Source: Bacteroidota bacterium (GTDB taxonomy: Bacteria > Bacteroidota > Bacteroidia > Chitinophagales > Chitinophagaceae). From it: a DNA stretch of 64,000 nucleotides. This document shows positions 1 through 7,866 of the stretch, in pieces. The notes beneath the pieces are model-generated. The model had not been told where the DNA came from. It ran no database searches and saw only the letters and a list, made by a program, of their open reading frames with translations. A program made the translations under genes and the position numbers. The stretch's first letter is position 1. The number at the start of each line of letters is the position of its first letter. The DNA is taken from the NCBI GenBank assembly GCA_023422835.1, contig JAFAGI010000012.1:62001-126000 (forward strand), in the 5' to 3' direction.

Positions 1-270
1 GTAAGTCTGTAATTGCGCATTTCTGTCCTCAATGTTCAAAGGATCTTTACCGACCCACAGCTCTGCAAACTTTTTTGCAAGCACAAAGCAGGTATCCTGT
101 GTTTCACCCACAATCATAGGGAAAGCGCTGCATTCGCCTACACCTTTCAAACCCGCATCAGTAAACACTTCTACATAGGTGTTCTGTGCATAATCCATTA
201 CACCCGTTGCGATCACGAAGGGCACCATAGGTATGGAAAAACGGTAAATTTTTACAGCAGTTATTTGCAT
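1..270 (-). CDS. Enolase-superfamily enzyme (mandelate racemase/muconate lactonizing type), N-terminal part
   Basis: Partial gene: the minus-strand frame from the ATG at 270 stays open to the left window edge, giving 90 residues. The protein begins MQITAVKIYRFSIPMV and continues with a pattern typical of the N-terminal capping domain of muconate-lactonizing and dipeptide-epimerase enzymes: a first beta strand, then FVIATGVMDY, a TYVEVFTDAGLKGVGE strand-turn and a stretch rich in small residues ending CSAFP. The metal-binding and catalytic barrel lies outside the window, so the substrate cannot be told. It may be a dipeptide epimerase or a sugar-acid dehydratase. It is divergent from the methylase gene at 400, and the spacer holds that gene's promoter. 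Confidence 0.7.
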   Translation of the reverse strand, partial: MQITAVKIYRFSIPMVPFVIATGVMDYAQNTYVEVFTDAGLKGVGECSAFPMIVGETQDTCFVLAKKFAELWVGKDPLNIEDRNAQLQTY

Positions 271-296
271 GCGGCAGTTTAATTTTTATACTTTTG
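264..296 (+). promoter_or_regulatory. Bacteroidota-type promoter for the TrmH-family gene
   Basis: TTTG at 264-267 and TACTTTTG at 289-296 match the -33 and TAnnTTTG -7 elements, 21 bases apart. The downstream gene starts at 400, which would give a leader of about 100 bases. A perfect inverted repeat, GGCACA-A-TGTGCC, lies at 298-310, where transcription should begin. Spacing and both boxes fit, but no transcript data exist here. Confidence 0.55.
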
Positions 297-399
297 TGGC
301 ACAATGTGCCTGGCTAATATATTAAAAATAATATTTTGAAGCAGATTTAAGCAGGCACAGATTAAATTAAGCCTGCGCAATATCTGATATTAACATAGC

Positions 400-957
400 A
401 TGAAGAAATTAAGTATGGATGAACTCAACCGTTTGTCGGTGGAAGCGTTTAAGGAAGCAAAAAAAAACAAAGTGATCGCAGTACTTGATAATGTCAGGAG
501 CATGCACAACGTGGGCAGTGTATTCCGTACCGCCGACAGCTTCCTGATTACTGCTGTTATGCTCTGCGGCTACACCCCGCAACCCCCGCACAGGGATATT
601 CATAAAACGGCATTAGGGGCTACCGAAACCGTTGATTGGATGTACTTTGAAAATACAGCAGATGCAGTAACGGCATTAAAACAAAAAGGCTATAAAGTTT
701 ACGGCATAGAGCAGGTTGATACCAGCGAGAAGCTTGATGGGCGCACGTTTTCAGGCGATGAGCAAATAGCCGTGGTCTTCGGCAATGAGGTTCATGGCGT
801 GGCGCATGAAGTGCTGGAAATCTGCGATGGTATTGTTGAAATTCCACAGGAAGGCACTAAGCATTCACTGAATATTTCTATCGCTGCCGGTATAGTTCTG
901 TGGGAGGCATTTAAACAAGTGAAAAAGCCTGAATACAAAGTGCTTCCGGCGGGTTGA
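400..957 (+). CDS. TrmH/SpoU-family RNA 2'-O-methyltransferase
   Basis: A 185-residue SPOUT-class methyltransferase that would transfer a methyl group from S-adenosylmethionine to a ribose 2'-OH in tRNA or rRNA. All three SpoU signature blocks are visible: DNVRSMHNVGSVFRTAD at residues 30-46 with the conserved Asn and Arg, FGNEVHGV near 127-134, and IPQEGTKHSLNIS near 148-160, which form the knotted SAM site. There is no extra N-terminal substrate-binding domain of the RlmB type, so it is a minimal family member. The target nucleotide cannot be predicted. It is transcribed alone, with its own promoter at 264-296, and faces the convergent tonB-like gene. Confidence 0.9.
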   Translation: MKKLSMDELNRLSVEAFKEAKKNKVIAVLDNVRSMHNVGSVFRTADSFLITAVMLCGYTPQPPHRDIHKTALGATETVDWMYFENTADAVTALKQKGYKVYGIEQVDTSEKLDGRTFSGDEQIAVVFGNEVHGVAHEVLEICDGIVEIPQEGTKHSLNISIAAGIVLWEAFKQVKKPEYKVLPAG

Positions 958-998
958 TCATACAATACCGCCCTGCAAAGCCAGGCAGACCATGCATT

Positions 999-1829
999 TT
1001 ATTCAACAATAAACACAATAGCCTGCTTATGCCTGGAGCTCACTTTGGTGTTGTTCTGGATTCCCGGCTCCCAGTCTCCGCTGGCTTTGATCACCCTTAC
1101 AGCCTCTGCTGCCGTGCCGTAGCCAGGGTCATTCAAGGCTTTCACGTCACTTACTTTCCCGTTTTTTGCAACCGTAAAACCTACTACTACTCTGTAAGTT
1201 CCCGGAGGCGCGCCGTTCTCAACGGGCAGGTCTGCGTTGAGGCTGCGCCTTAAAAAGTTATCCCAATCGCCTCGGTAGCTTGCTTTTACCTGCACATCAA
1301 TAAAAATTTCTTCTTCTATTTTTTTGGAAGTTACGGAAGCTGCTATGTGCTCAAAAGTATTGCCGCCTTCGCCTTTGATCTGTACGGGAGGCGCTACTGC
1401 ATTGGTTTCCAGGCCCTCCTGTGTAAAGGCCGCGATCCTCGCATTGGACAGGTCGTGCTGGCTTTTTACGGTTTCCTTCACCATCCTGTCATCTACGATC
1501 TTCAGCGTGGAAAATTGTGTGGTCTTTAATTTAATGGTCTGAGGTTTTACTTTTTCCACTGGTTGTAAGGGCATGACAACCTGCGATTTTGTTTCACTGA
1601 CTGATTGCAGGTCGATCTCTCGGGTTATAAACGTTTTTGTTGTGGAATCTTTATCCTGCTTCAACTGCAACAAAAGACTGAATGCAGCAGCAATCATCAG
1701 CATGCCGGTTATGGCGTAAGTAATATGTTTGCGGTAGCTGCGCCTGAGATCATAAGCGCCATAGGCTTTGTTTCTGTTCTCAAAAATAATATCAAGAAAA
1801 TCAGATTGCAGAATTTTACTCTTTTCCAT
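999..1829 (-). CDS. TonB-like energy transducer
   Basis: A 276-residue inner-membrane-anchored periplasmic protein of the TonB family, which couples the proton-motive force (through ExbB/ExbD) to outer-membrane receptors. The N-terminus carries the Bacteroidota-typical cytoplasmic stretch FENRNKAYGAYDLRRSYRKH, followed by one transmembrane helix (about residues 34-55). A variable linker follows. The C-terminal 90 residues form a TonB_C domain, seen in YRVVVGFTVAKNGKVSDVKA and the final strand ending IVFIVE. No exbB/exbD lie next to it. It is an isolated gene convergent with the methylase, so it may serve several receptors or one encoded elsewhere. Confidence 0.85.
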   Translation of the reverse strand: MEKSKILQSDFLDIIFENRNKAYGAYDLRRSYRKHITYAITGMLMIAAAFSLLLQLKQDKDSTTKTFITREIDLQSVSETKSQVVMPLQPVEKVKPQTIKLKTTQFSTLKIVDDRMVKETVKSQHDLSNARIAAFTQEGLETNAVAPPVQIKGEGGNTFEHIAASVTSKKIEEEIFIDVQVKASYRGDWDNFLRRSLNADLPVENGAPPGTYRVVVGFTVAKNGKVSDVKALNDPGYGTAAEAVRVIKASGDWEPGIQNNTKVSSRHKQAIVFIVE

Positions 1830-2349
1830 AAAATGCGTTTTAATTGTTTACAATAATTGGTTATTTATTTTGTGGTACGAGCAGCGCACAAGGTTTTCAA
1901 GATGAGCGCCAAAGGTTGCTTCCTTGTGTGCTATATCATTGTGTACTTCCGTTTTAAGCATGAATAGCACAAGAGATTCCGCCATTTATAATAAGCTTAT
2001 TTCCTTGTATCTTGTGCAATCTTCCTATACAGTGAGTTTTAATCAAAACGCAAAAAAACTTTCAAAATGCCGACAATTATTTACTTATGCACCTTCTATA
2101 ACCATTGTGTATATTGTGTTTCAAGCCCATTTGAAAAAATGAGACAAAGATTTTACATCCACGATCAACGCATGCTGTTGTGTGGTATCACTTACCTGAT
2201 CTTTAAATAATAAAATACTATGTAAACCTGTTCATTAATAAGATTCAGAAAGCCGGTTATTTCCATAAAATGTAACCACCTATTTTTTAATATCAACTGC
2301 CACTAATTATTTATTAAGTATTTTTAGGGCTATTTAAAAAAACAACTTT
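1830..2349. other. Long divergent intergenic region between tonB-like and dacB
   Basis: About 520 bases without a convincing gene. It must hold the divergent promoters of the tonB-like and PBP4 genes, but no clear TAnnTTTG box is seen. It contains a nested inverted repeat at 1967-2017: outer arms GCACAAGA/TCTTGTGC and an inner perfect palindrome AATAAGCTTATT at 1990-2001. A 72-codon frame at 1924-2142 has low-complexity composition and no family resemblance, so it is not called. Confidence 0.5.
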
Positions 2350-3759
2350 ATGCAGAAATTATTGGTCTTTGCTGTTTTATTTTTTCTATCCTTCCAAATC
2401 AGTGCACAAACCATCAATACCATGCTGGAGCGCAGCATAGCTGCTTTGCTGAATGATTCGCAGATGAAAAATGCTTCTATAAGCTTTTATGTAGCTGACG
2501 CTGCCTCAGGCGCAATGATTTATCATAAAAACGGCTATACCGCCTTGGCGCCGGCCAGTACTTTAAAAAGCTTTATAGCCATTGCAGCTCTGGAGATACT
2601 GGGCAAGGATTACCGGTATAAAACAAGCATACAGCATACCGGGAAAGTAGAAGACGGCATACTCAAAGGCGACCTGATCTTCAGAGGCAGCGGCGACCCC
2701 AGTTTGGGAAGCTGGCGCTATGAAGGCTATAAACAGGAGGATGTAAAAACAACTTTTCTGGAAGCTGTTGCTGCGGCCGGCATACGTGCGATTGACGGAA
2801 ATATTATTGCAGACAACTCAGCTTTTGAATTACAACCGTTGCCCGGCGGCTGGCCGTGGGATGACATCGGCAATTATTACGGCGCCGGCCCGTGGGGCCT
2901 CAACTGGAATGAAAACCAGTTCGACATGCATATCCGTCCCGGCAAAAAAGAAGGTGATGAAGTAAGCATTATCAAGACCGTGCCGGAGATACAAAACGTA
3001 ACGATCATAAATAATTTCAGGACAACAAAAAGTGAGGATACGCGCCTGTTTTTTGCGCCCTATTCTAAAGTGGCTTTTACAGAAGGTAGTGTGCCTGCGG
3101 GCAAAACAGTAGTCATTGCTTCCGGATCCATGCCCGATCCGCCGCGGCAGTTTTTGTATGCCGTGAAAAGCTGGCTGAAAGAAAAAAATATTTATACCAC
3201 AGGGAAGTACCTCACAGCCTTTGATTTTTTATCCGGCGGAAAGGCTTTGCCCCGAAACGCTACAGAGATCGGCTATTTCCAATCTCCTTCCATGGATAAA
3301 ATGGAGTATTGGTTCATGAGAAAGAGCATTAATCTTTATGGAGAAGCATTTGGCAAAACCATAGCGCTCGAAGAAAAAGGCCATGGTAATACGCAGGATG
3401 GAGTTGACGTTATAAAAAAGTTCTGGAAAGAAAAAGGTATTGATCTAAGTGAATTTAAAATGATTGATGGCAGCGGCCTGTCACCGCAAAATGCGGTAAC
3501 CGCACACGCAGAAGTACAGGCTTTACTATACGCTCAGAACCGGGAATACTACAAAGCATTCTATGAATCCATGCCAGTGTATAACGATATGAAAATGAAA
3601 AGCGGCACCATTGCCAGATGCAAAGCGTTTGCCGGATACCACACGTCTGCTACAGGCAAAAAATATGTATTCTCTATCATTATCAATAATTATGAAGGAA
3701 GTTCGTATGGCATTGTTCCCAAAATGTATAAGCTCCTCGATAACCTGAAAAAATATTAG
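2350..3759 (+). CDS. dacB: D-alanyl-D-alanine carboxypeptidase/endopeptidase (PBP4, peptidase S13)
   Basis: A 469-residue periplasmic penicillin-binding protein that trims pentapeptide stems and cuts peptide cross-links in peptidoglycan. A signal peptide ends near residue 20 (FQISAQ). The three active-site motifs are present in order: S-T-L-K at 70-73 (nucleophile Ser70 and Lys73), S-I-N at 326-328, and K-S-G-T at 417-420. The 240-odd residues between the first two motifs hold the inserted domain typical of family S13. The stop codon is two bases before the start of the sirtuin gene, so the two genes are very probably one transcript. Confidence 0.92.
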   Translation: MQKLLVFAVLFFLSFQISAQTINTMLERSIAALLNDSQMKNASISFYVADAASGAMIYHKNGYTALAPASTLKSFIAIAALEILGKDYRYKTSIQHTGKVEDGILKGDLIFRGSGDPSLGSWRYEGYKQEDVKTTFLEAVAAAGIRAIDGNIIADNSAFELQPLPGGWPWDDIGNYYGAGPWGLNWNENQFDMHIRPGKKEGDEVSIIKTVPEIQNVTIINNFRTTKSEDTRLFFAPYSKVAFTEGSVPAGKTVVIASGSMPDPPRQFLYAVKSWLKEKNIYTTGKYLTAFDFLSGGKALPRNATEIGYFQSPSMDKMEYWFMRKSINLYGEAFGKTIALEEKGHGNTQDGVDVIKKFWKEKGIDLSEFKMIDGSGLSPQNAVTAHAEVQALLYAQNREYYKAFYESMPVYNDMKMKSGTIARCKAFAGYHTSATGKKYVFSIIINNYEGSSYGIVPKMYKLLDNLKKY

Positions 3760-3761
3760 AT

Positions 3762-4448
3762 ATGCAAAAACTTGTAGCACTTACAGGCGCCGGCATCAGC
3801 GCAGAGAGTGGTGTGGCCACGTTTCGGGATTCAAATGGTTTGTGGTGCAACCATCGCGTGGAAGACGTAGCCACACCGGAAGCCTGGTATAAGGATAAAC
3901 AACTGGTACTTGATTTCTACAATGCACGCAGAAGGCAGTTGCAAGAAGTAGCACCAAATGATGCGCACAAAATACTGGCAGAACTTGAAAAAGATTTTGA
4001 GGTAACGATCATTACCCAAAATGTAGATGACCTGCACGAGAGAGCCGGCTCTGCAAACATCATTCACCTGCATGGAGAACTGAAGAAAGCCAGGAGTGAA
4101 AAGAATGAATCAATTGTGCTGAACTGGGAAGGTAATATGCAATTAGGAGATAAAGCAAGCGACGAAAGCCAGCTAAGGCCACATATTGTATGGTTTGGCG
4201 AAGCCGTGCCTATGATAGAAAAAGCAATGGCAGTGACAGCTACCGCTGACATTTTCCTTATTGTGGGCACATCGCTGCAAGTGTATCCTGCAGCGGGCTT
4301 AATGAATTTTGTAAGGCCCGGCACCCCTGTATATTTAATAGACCCTAACCCTCCTGCCGTAAAGTTTCCAAGGAAATTTTATATTCCCATGGGTGCATCG
4401 GAAGGGATGAAGGTGTTCCGTGAAAAGATAAAAAATTATAAGCGCTAA
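3762..4448 (+). CDS. cobB: SIR2-family NAD-dependent protein deacylase
   Basis: A 228-residue sirtuin that removes acyl groups from lysine side chains using NAD. Visible elements: the NAD-binding GAGISAESGVATFRD at 9-23, TQNVDDLHERAGS at 85-97 and the catalytic His104 in HLHGEL. Tyr53 and Arg56 in FYNARRRQL correspond to the pair that in class III sirtuins (E. coli CobB, human SIRT5) recognises succinyl or malonyl lysine. The four zinc-binding cysteines expected between the HGEL and WFGE motifs are absent. The gene follows dacB by two bases. Its stop overlaps the stop of the convergent sulfhydrylase gene, and the overlap leaves no room for a separate terminator. Confidence 0.92.
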   Translation: MQKLVALTGAGISAESGVATFRDSNGLWCNHRVEDVATPEAWYKDKQLVLDFYNARRRQLQEVAPNDAHKILAELEKDFEVTIITQNVDDLHERAGSANIIHLHGELKKARSEKNESIVLNWEGNMQLGDKASDESQLRPHIVWFGEAVPMIEKAMAVTATADIFLIVGTSLQVYPAAGLMNFVRPGTPVYLIDPNPPAVKFPRKFYIPMGASEGMKVFREKIKNYKR

Positions 4449-5626
4449 ACGTGTTGGAGCGCCTGGTTTATATCGTCTAAAATATCATCAACATATTCCA
4501 ATCCAACCGACAAGCGAATCAATCCCGGAGTGATGCCCACAGACAACCGCTCTTCCTCTGTAAGCTTGGAATGCGTTGTAGTCGTAGGATGAGAAACAAT
4601 GCTTCTGCTATCACCAAGATTAGAGGTAATCGTTAGCATCTCTAAATTGTCTATGAAACGTTTGGCTCCTCCTAAACCGCCATGCACATCGAAGCAAACA
4701 ATACCGCCGCCGGAAGACATTTGTCTTTTGGCAATCTCATATTGCGGATGACTCTGCAGAAAAGGATATTTTACCAGGTTTATTTTCGGATGCCTTTCTA
4801 ATGCCTGCGCTACTTTCAGTGCATTCGCACAATGGCGCTCCAGGCGCACATCCAGTGTTTCCAGGCTTTTACTGATCATCCATGCATTGAAAGGAGAAAG
4901 CGTAGGTCCCGTAGCGCGGCAGAAAAGATAAACCTCATTGATTAATTCTTTACTTCCTGAAATAGAACCTGCAAGTACCCTGCCCTGCCCGTCCATCCAT
5001 TTTGTGGCAGAATGTATCACTACATCAATACCAAAGTCTATGGGGCGTTGCAACACGGGTGTGGCAAAACAATTGTCTACTACAGTCAATATGTTGTGTT
5101 GCTTTGCCATTGCGCTCACTGCCGCAAGGTCAATGATCTCTAACTGGGGATTGGTAGGTGTTTCAAAGTAAATCATTTTGGTGTTTGCCTTTATTTCCTT
5201 CTCCCACTCCTCTATTTTTACCGCATCTACGTATGTGTATTCTATACCAAACTTGGGCAGGTATTTGGTGATCACGCTGTTGGTGCCTCCGAATATTGAC
5301 CGGCTGCAGATAATGTGGTCTCCAGACTTGAGCAATGCCATGAAGGTTCCGAATATGGCTGCCATACCCGATGCCACTGAAAAACCGGCTTCCGCGTTTT
5401 CCAATGCAGCTATTTTATTGGAAAGCTCTTCTACATTGGGGTTAGTATAGCGGCTGTAGGTATTGGCAAAATGCTCTTCAGCAAATGCTGCACGTATATC
5501 TTCGGATGTTTCAAAAGCAAAGCTGCTGGTTAAAAATAAAGGCGAAGCATGTTCGCCATGATAAGTTCTGTCCATTTGCAGGCGCACAGCTTTAGTGGCT
5601 GGGTGCCATTTCTTCTTATCTTTCAA
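4445..5626 (-). CDS. metZ: Trans-sulfuration PLP enzyme, probably O-succinylhomoserine sulfhydrylase
   Basis: A 393-residue cytosolic PLP enzyme of the Cys/Met metabolism family, expected to form homocysteine from an acylated homoserine and sulfide. The PLP lysine is Lys209 in HSATKWMDGQGRVLAG. The DGQGR sequence after it is characteristic of MetZ rather than of cystathionine gamma-synthases or lyases. SRYTNPNVEELSNKIAALE and the ETPTNP loop are also present. The start appears to be TTG at 5626, because family alignments require residues before AVRLQM and no ATG lies upstream; the first ATG would begin at residue 18. It lies 31 bases downstream of the OsmC gene on the same strand. No SAM riboswitch fits in that gap. 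Confidence 0.85.
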   Translation of the reverse strand: MKDKKKWHPATKAVRLQMDRTYHGEHASPLFLTSSFAFETSEDIRAAFAEEHFANTYSRYTNPNVEELSNKIAALENAEAGFSVASGMAAIFGTFMALLKSGDHIICSRSIFGGTNSVITKYLPKFGIEYTYVDAVKIEEWEKEIKANTKMIYFETPTNPQLEIIDLAAVSAMAKQHNILTVVDNCFATPVLQRPIDFGIDVVIHSATKWMDGQGRVLAGSISGSKELINEVYLFCRATGPTLSPFNAWMISKSLETLDVRLERHCANALKVAQALERHPKINLVKYPFLQSHPQYEIAKRQMSSGGGIVCFDVHGGLGGAKRFIDNLEMLTITSNLGDSRSIVSHPTTTTHSKLTEEERLSVGITPGLIRLSVGLEYVDDILDDINQALQHV

Positions 5627-5657
5627 AATGTTTAGTGTTAGCTTATTGATTAATATA

Positions 5658-6080
5658 TTACTGGTTAACTACAATGTTTGTGTTAATCTTGGCTCCGGCT
5701 CTTTTAAGGGTTTCTGCTACAGAGCAGTATTTATTCATGGAAAGTTCAACAGCACGCTTTACCCTTCCTTCTTCCACGCTCCCGCTTACATAAAAAGTCA
5801 TATCTATATTCTTCCATAAGTAAAATTCCTTATCCTGCTCTTTTTCAGCATTAATCACAACTTTATATCCCGTAACATCCTGTTTTTGTTTTTTAAGGAT
5901 CATGATCACGTCAATGCTTGCACAACCGGCCAGCGCATTGAGCAGCAGGTTCATGGGCCTTGCGCCGAAATTCCTGCCGCCAATCTCGGGGCTGCCGTCT
6001 ATACGCGTAAGGCTATCATTGTCGTCTATCGTTTCAAAACCGTAATCGCCCTGAACGCGAATCAATTCTATCTTTGCCAT
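5658..6080 (-). CDS. OsmC/Ohr-family protein
   Basis: A 140-residue OsmC-fold protein. Relatives are thiol-dependent peroxidases that reduce organic hydroperoxides. The two redox cysteines are at 53 (ALAGCASIDV) and 119 (NKYCSVAETL), at the usual spacing, and the conserved Arg of the active site is likely the one in GGRNFGARP. The start is taken at ATG 6080 (MAKIELIRV); the frame runs 15 codons further upstream, but those residues are not family-like. It precedes the metZ-like gene by about 30 bases, so a shared transcript linking sulfur metabolism and peroxide defence is possible. Members of the YhfA subgroup have no proven substrate. Confidence 0.85.
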   Translation of the reverse strand: MAKIELIRVQGDYGFETIDDNDSLTRIDGSPEIGGRNFGARPMNLLLNALAGCASIDVIMILKKQKQDVTGYKVVINAEKEQDKEFYLWKNIDMTFYVSGSVEEGRVKRAVELSMNKYCSVAETLKRAGAKINTNIVVNQ

Positions 6081-6238
6081 AATTAATAATGTTTGAAGGC
6101 TATAAAAATAAGTAATACATGACAAAATAAAGAGGAAAACTCATTATTCCTGTTAAAAATTTAACACGTGCCAAAATTAACTTATAGTTAAATTTAAAAA
6201 ATAGTTAAAGATTTTGATTTTGTTTAACTCATTATTAA

Positions 6239-6246
6239 TACCTTTG
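6239..6246 (+). promoter_or_regulatory. Candidate -7 element for the small secreted protein at 6299
   Basis: TACCTTTG matches TAnnTTTG and ends 52 bases before the ATG at 6299. TTTG sequences occur 16 and 22 bases upstream (6219-6222 and 6213-6216), neither at the optimal spacing. Confidence 0.45.
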
Positions 6247-6298
6247 GTACGTTATTAGCAATGGATTAGTATAACATTTACAAAACAAATAGTGGATT

Positions 6299-6625
6299 AT
6301 GAAAAAAATTACTTTTATAATGGCGCTTCTTGTTAGTTTCAGTATAGTTAATTTTTCTGCAAAAGCAGAAGATGTAATTTTCAGGAAAGATAATATAGGT
6401 GACACGGCCGCAACTAAAAAACTAAATAATTTTACTTTAAACGGACTGGCATACAACAAGAAATTTTCTTTAAACGTAAAAAAAGAAACGCCCAAACAAT
6501 ACTTCAGGAACTACAATAGCTTTGATATCAGCACTAAGAGGCCCGACTACATCCAATCTGTGCTTATGCGCAAGGGTAACACTATACAGGCCATACCTCT
6601 TTATATTTACACATTGCCTTTTTAA
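6299..6625 (+). CDS. Small secreted protein of unknown function
   Basis: A 108-residue protein with a clear signal peptide (MKKITFIMALLVSFSIVNFS, cleavage likely after AKA near residue 23). The mature part is about 85 residues, basic and rich in Asn, Lys and Tyr, with no cysteines and no motif that can be assigned. It has its own candidate promoter at 6239-6246 and is followed by the rpmH promoter. The family is not recognised; codon use and the signal peptide support a real gene. A periplasmic or surface location is inferred only from the signal peptide. Confidence 0.65.
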   Translation: MKKITFIMALLVSFSIVNFSAKAEDVIFRKDNIGDTAATKKLNNFTLNGLAYNKKFSLNVKKETPKQYFRNYNSFDISTKRPDYIQSVLMRKGNTIQAIPLYIYTLPF

Positions 6626-6641
6626 AAAAAGCCAATATTAT

Positions 6642-6672
6642 TTTGTAATACTGAGTATCATTTGTAATTTTG
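6642..6672 (+). promoter_or_regulatory. Promoter of rpmH-rnpA-yidD
   Basis: TTTG at 6642-6645 and TAATTTTG at 6665-6672 are 19 bases apart, a near-ideal match to the Bacteroidota housekeeping promoter. Transcription would start near 6679 and give a leader of about 135 bases before rpmH at 6817. Confidence 0.65.
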
Positions 6673-6816
6673 CACACCTTTCACACGGAAACTGGCTATG
6701 GTAACCTGCTTCCGAACCTTTTGAAAACGATAAAATAATTTTGAAACAGCAAACAGTTGCAAACAAACAAGATCTAATTTTTTTGCACTGTAAAAACGAG
6801 AAAAACAAAGATACAA

Positions 6817-6972
6817 ATGAAACGTACATTTCAACCACATAACCGCCGCCGCAAATCAGTTCATGGTTTTCGTAAACGCATGGCTTCTGCCAACGGCCGT
6901 AAAGTATTAGCAAGTCGTCGTGCAAAAGGTCGTAGAAAACTTACCGTATCCGACGAAAGTACTTTAAAGTAA
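6817..6972 (+). CDS. rpmH: 50S ribosomal protein L34
   Basis: A 51-residue basic ribosomal protein of the large subunit. The reading frame starts [20 protein letters not shown] and contains [18 protein letters not shown], the nearly invariant L34 sequence, with a short acidic tail (VSDESTLK). Usual bacterial length is 44-52 residues, so it is complete. It lies directly upstream of rnpA and yidD, the conserved order in most bacteria. A hairpin with a T-run between rpmH and rnpA probably reduces read-through, allowing far more L34 than RNase P protein. Confidence 0.97.
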   Translation: MKRTFQPHNRRRKSVHGFRKRMASANGRKVLASRRAKGRRKLTVSDESTLK

Positions 6973-6995
6973 AATAACTTTGCATATACACATTG

Positions 6996-7031
6996 AAAGC
7001 TCCAGGTTTTGGAGCTTTTTTATTTTTATTC
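6996..7031 (+). terminator. Intrinsic terminator/attenuator between rpmH and rnpA
   Basis: Stem AAAGCTCCA (6996-7004) pairs with TGGAGCTTT (7010-7018) around a five-base loop, followed by a T-rich tail. It sits between the rpmH stop and the rnpA start, so it is likely leaky, because no other rnpA promoter is seen. Confidence 0.75.
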
Positions 7032-7052
7032 CACTACATTTGAGTGCCAAAG

Positions 7053-7460
7053 ATGACAGCTACATTTACATACGGCAAAGCGCAAAAACTCAAAAGCCAG
7101 AAAGATATTGAAACCCTGTTCAGAAGCGGGTGCTCTTTTTATGTGCATCCTTTAAAAATCTTCTACAGGATTTGCATGCGCGAGCCGCAGCAAGCCTCAC
7201 CTCTGAAAACAGGTATGGGTGTAAGTAAAAAGTACTTCAACAAAGCAGTAAAACGCAACCGTGTGAAAAGGTTAGTAAGAGAGGCTTACAGGCTGCACAA
7301 AAATAATTTGTATGCATTAGTGCAAGCCAGAAATTTGTCAGCCGATGTTTTTTTTATTTATACATCCAGGGAAATTAGTCCCTTCCATGTAGTAGAAGAA
7401 AAAATGCAAACAGCATTGAATATATTAGCTGAAAAGATACCGGATGAAGAAGCTATCTGA
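7053..7460 (+). CDS. rnpA: Ribonuclease P protein component
   Basis: A 135-residue basic protein that binds the catalytic RNase P RNA and helps remove 5' leaders from tRNA precursors. The signature [17 protein letters not shown] is present, preceded by [13 protein letters not shown]. Two starts are possible: GTG at 7044 and ATG at 7053. The ATG is chosen because family members begin with a short basic strand like [15 protein letters not shown]. The 3' end overlaps yidD by 17 bases in another frame, suggesting translational coupling. Confidence 0.93.
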   Translation: MTATFTYGKAQKLKSQKDIETLFRSGCSFYVHPLKIFYRICMREPQQASPLKTGMGVSKKYFNKAVKRNRVKRLVREAYRLHKNNLYALVQARNLSADVFFIYTSREISPFHVVEEKMQTALNILAEKIPDEEAI

Positions 7461-7674
7461 CATATTTGCTTATCCTTTTATCTTCCTGATAAAATTTTAT
7501 CAGTACGGCATATCCCCTTTGCTGGGGCCGAAGTGCAGGTTTACGCCAACATGCTCTCAATACGCACTGGAAGCGTTTAAGAAATATGGTGTATTTAAAG
7601 GATTTGTTTTATCATTGAAAAGAATTTCGCGCTGCCATCCCGGGGGCGGTAGTGGCTATGACCCGGTACCGTGA
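7444..7674 (+). CDS. yidD: Membrane protein insertion efficiency factor YidD
   Basis: A 76-residue inner-membrane-associated protein of the YidD family, thought to assist YidC-dependent insertion of membrane proteins. The family hallmark [19 protein letters not shown] is present, followed by the [14 protein letters not shown] ending. An amphipathic N-terminal segment with [14 protein letters not shown] probably anchors it. The start codon lies inside rnpA. The yidC gene is not next to it here, unlike in many other bacteria. Confidence 0.95.
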   Translation: MKKLSDIFAYPFIFLIKFYQYGISPLLGPKCRFTPTCSQYALEAFKKYGVFKGFVLSLKRISRCHPGGGSGYDPVP

Positions 7675-7866
7675 AAGTATGGATCAAACAAGACCAGTCA
7701 ACTCGTGTAGAAACAGAAATATACTGAATTGAATTACCTAATGATTGTTTATGCAAGCACAAAAACGCAAGCATACACGAAGCAGGATAAATATTCGCAA
7801 ATAGGAGATGCCGGTAGTTATCGGATAGCTTATCGGGAACCAATAAAAAAATAAAAATATATACGG

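Noticed and set aside
1924..2142. 72-codon plus-strand frame in the long gap before dacB
   Set aside because: Low-complexity, no signal or motif, and it covers a nested inverted repeat; likely chance.
5627..5657. SAM riboswitch upstream of the metZ-like gene
   Set aside because: Only about 30 bases separate it from the OsmC gene, too little for any known SAM riboswitch.
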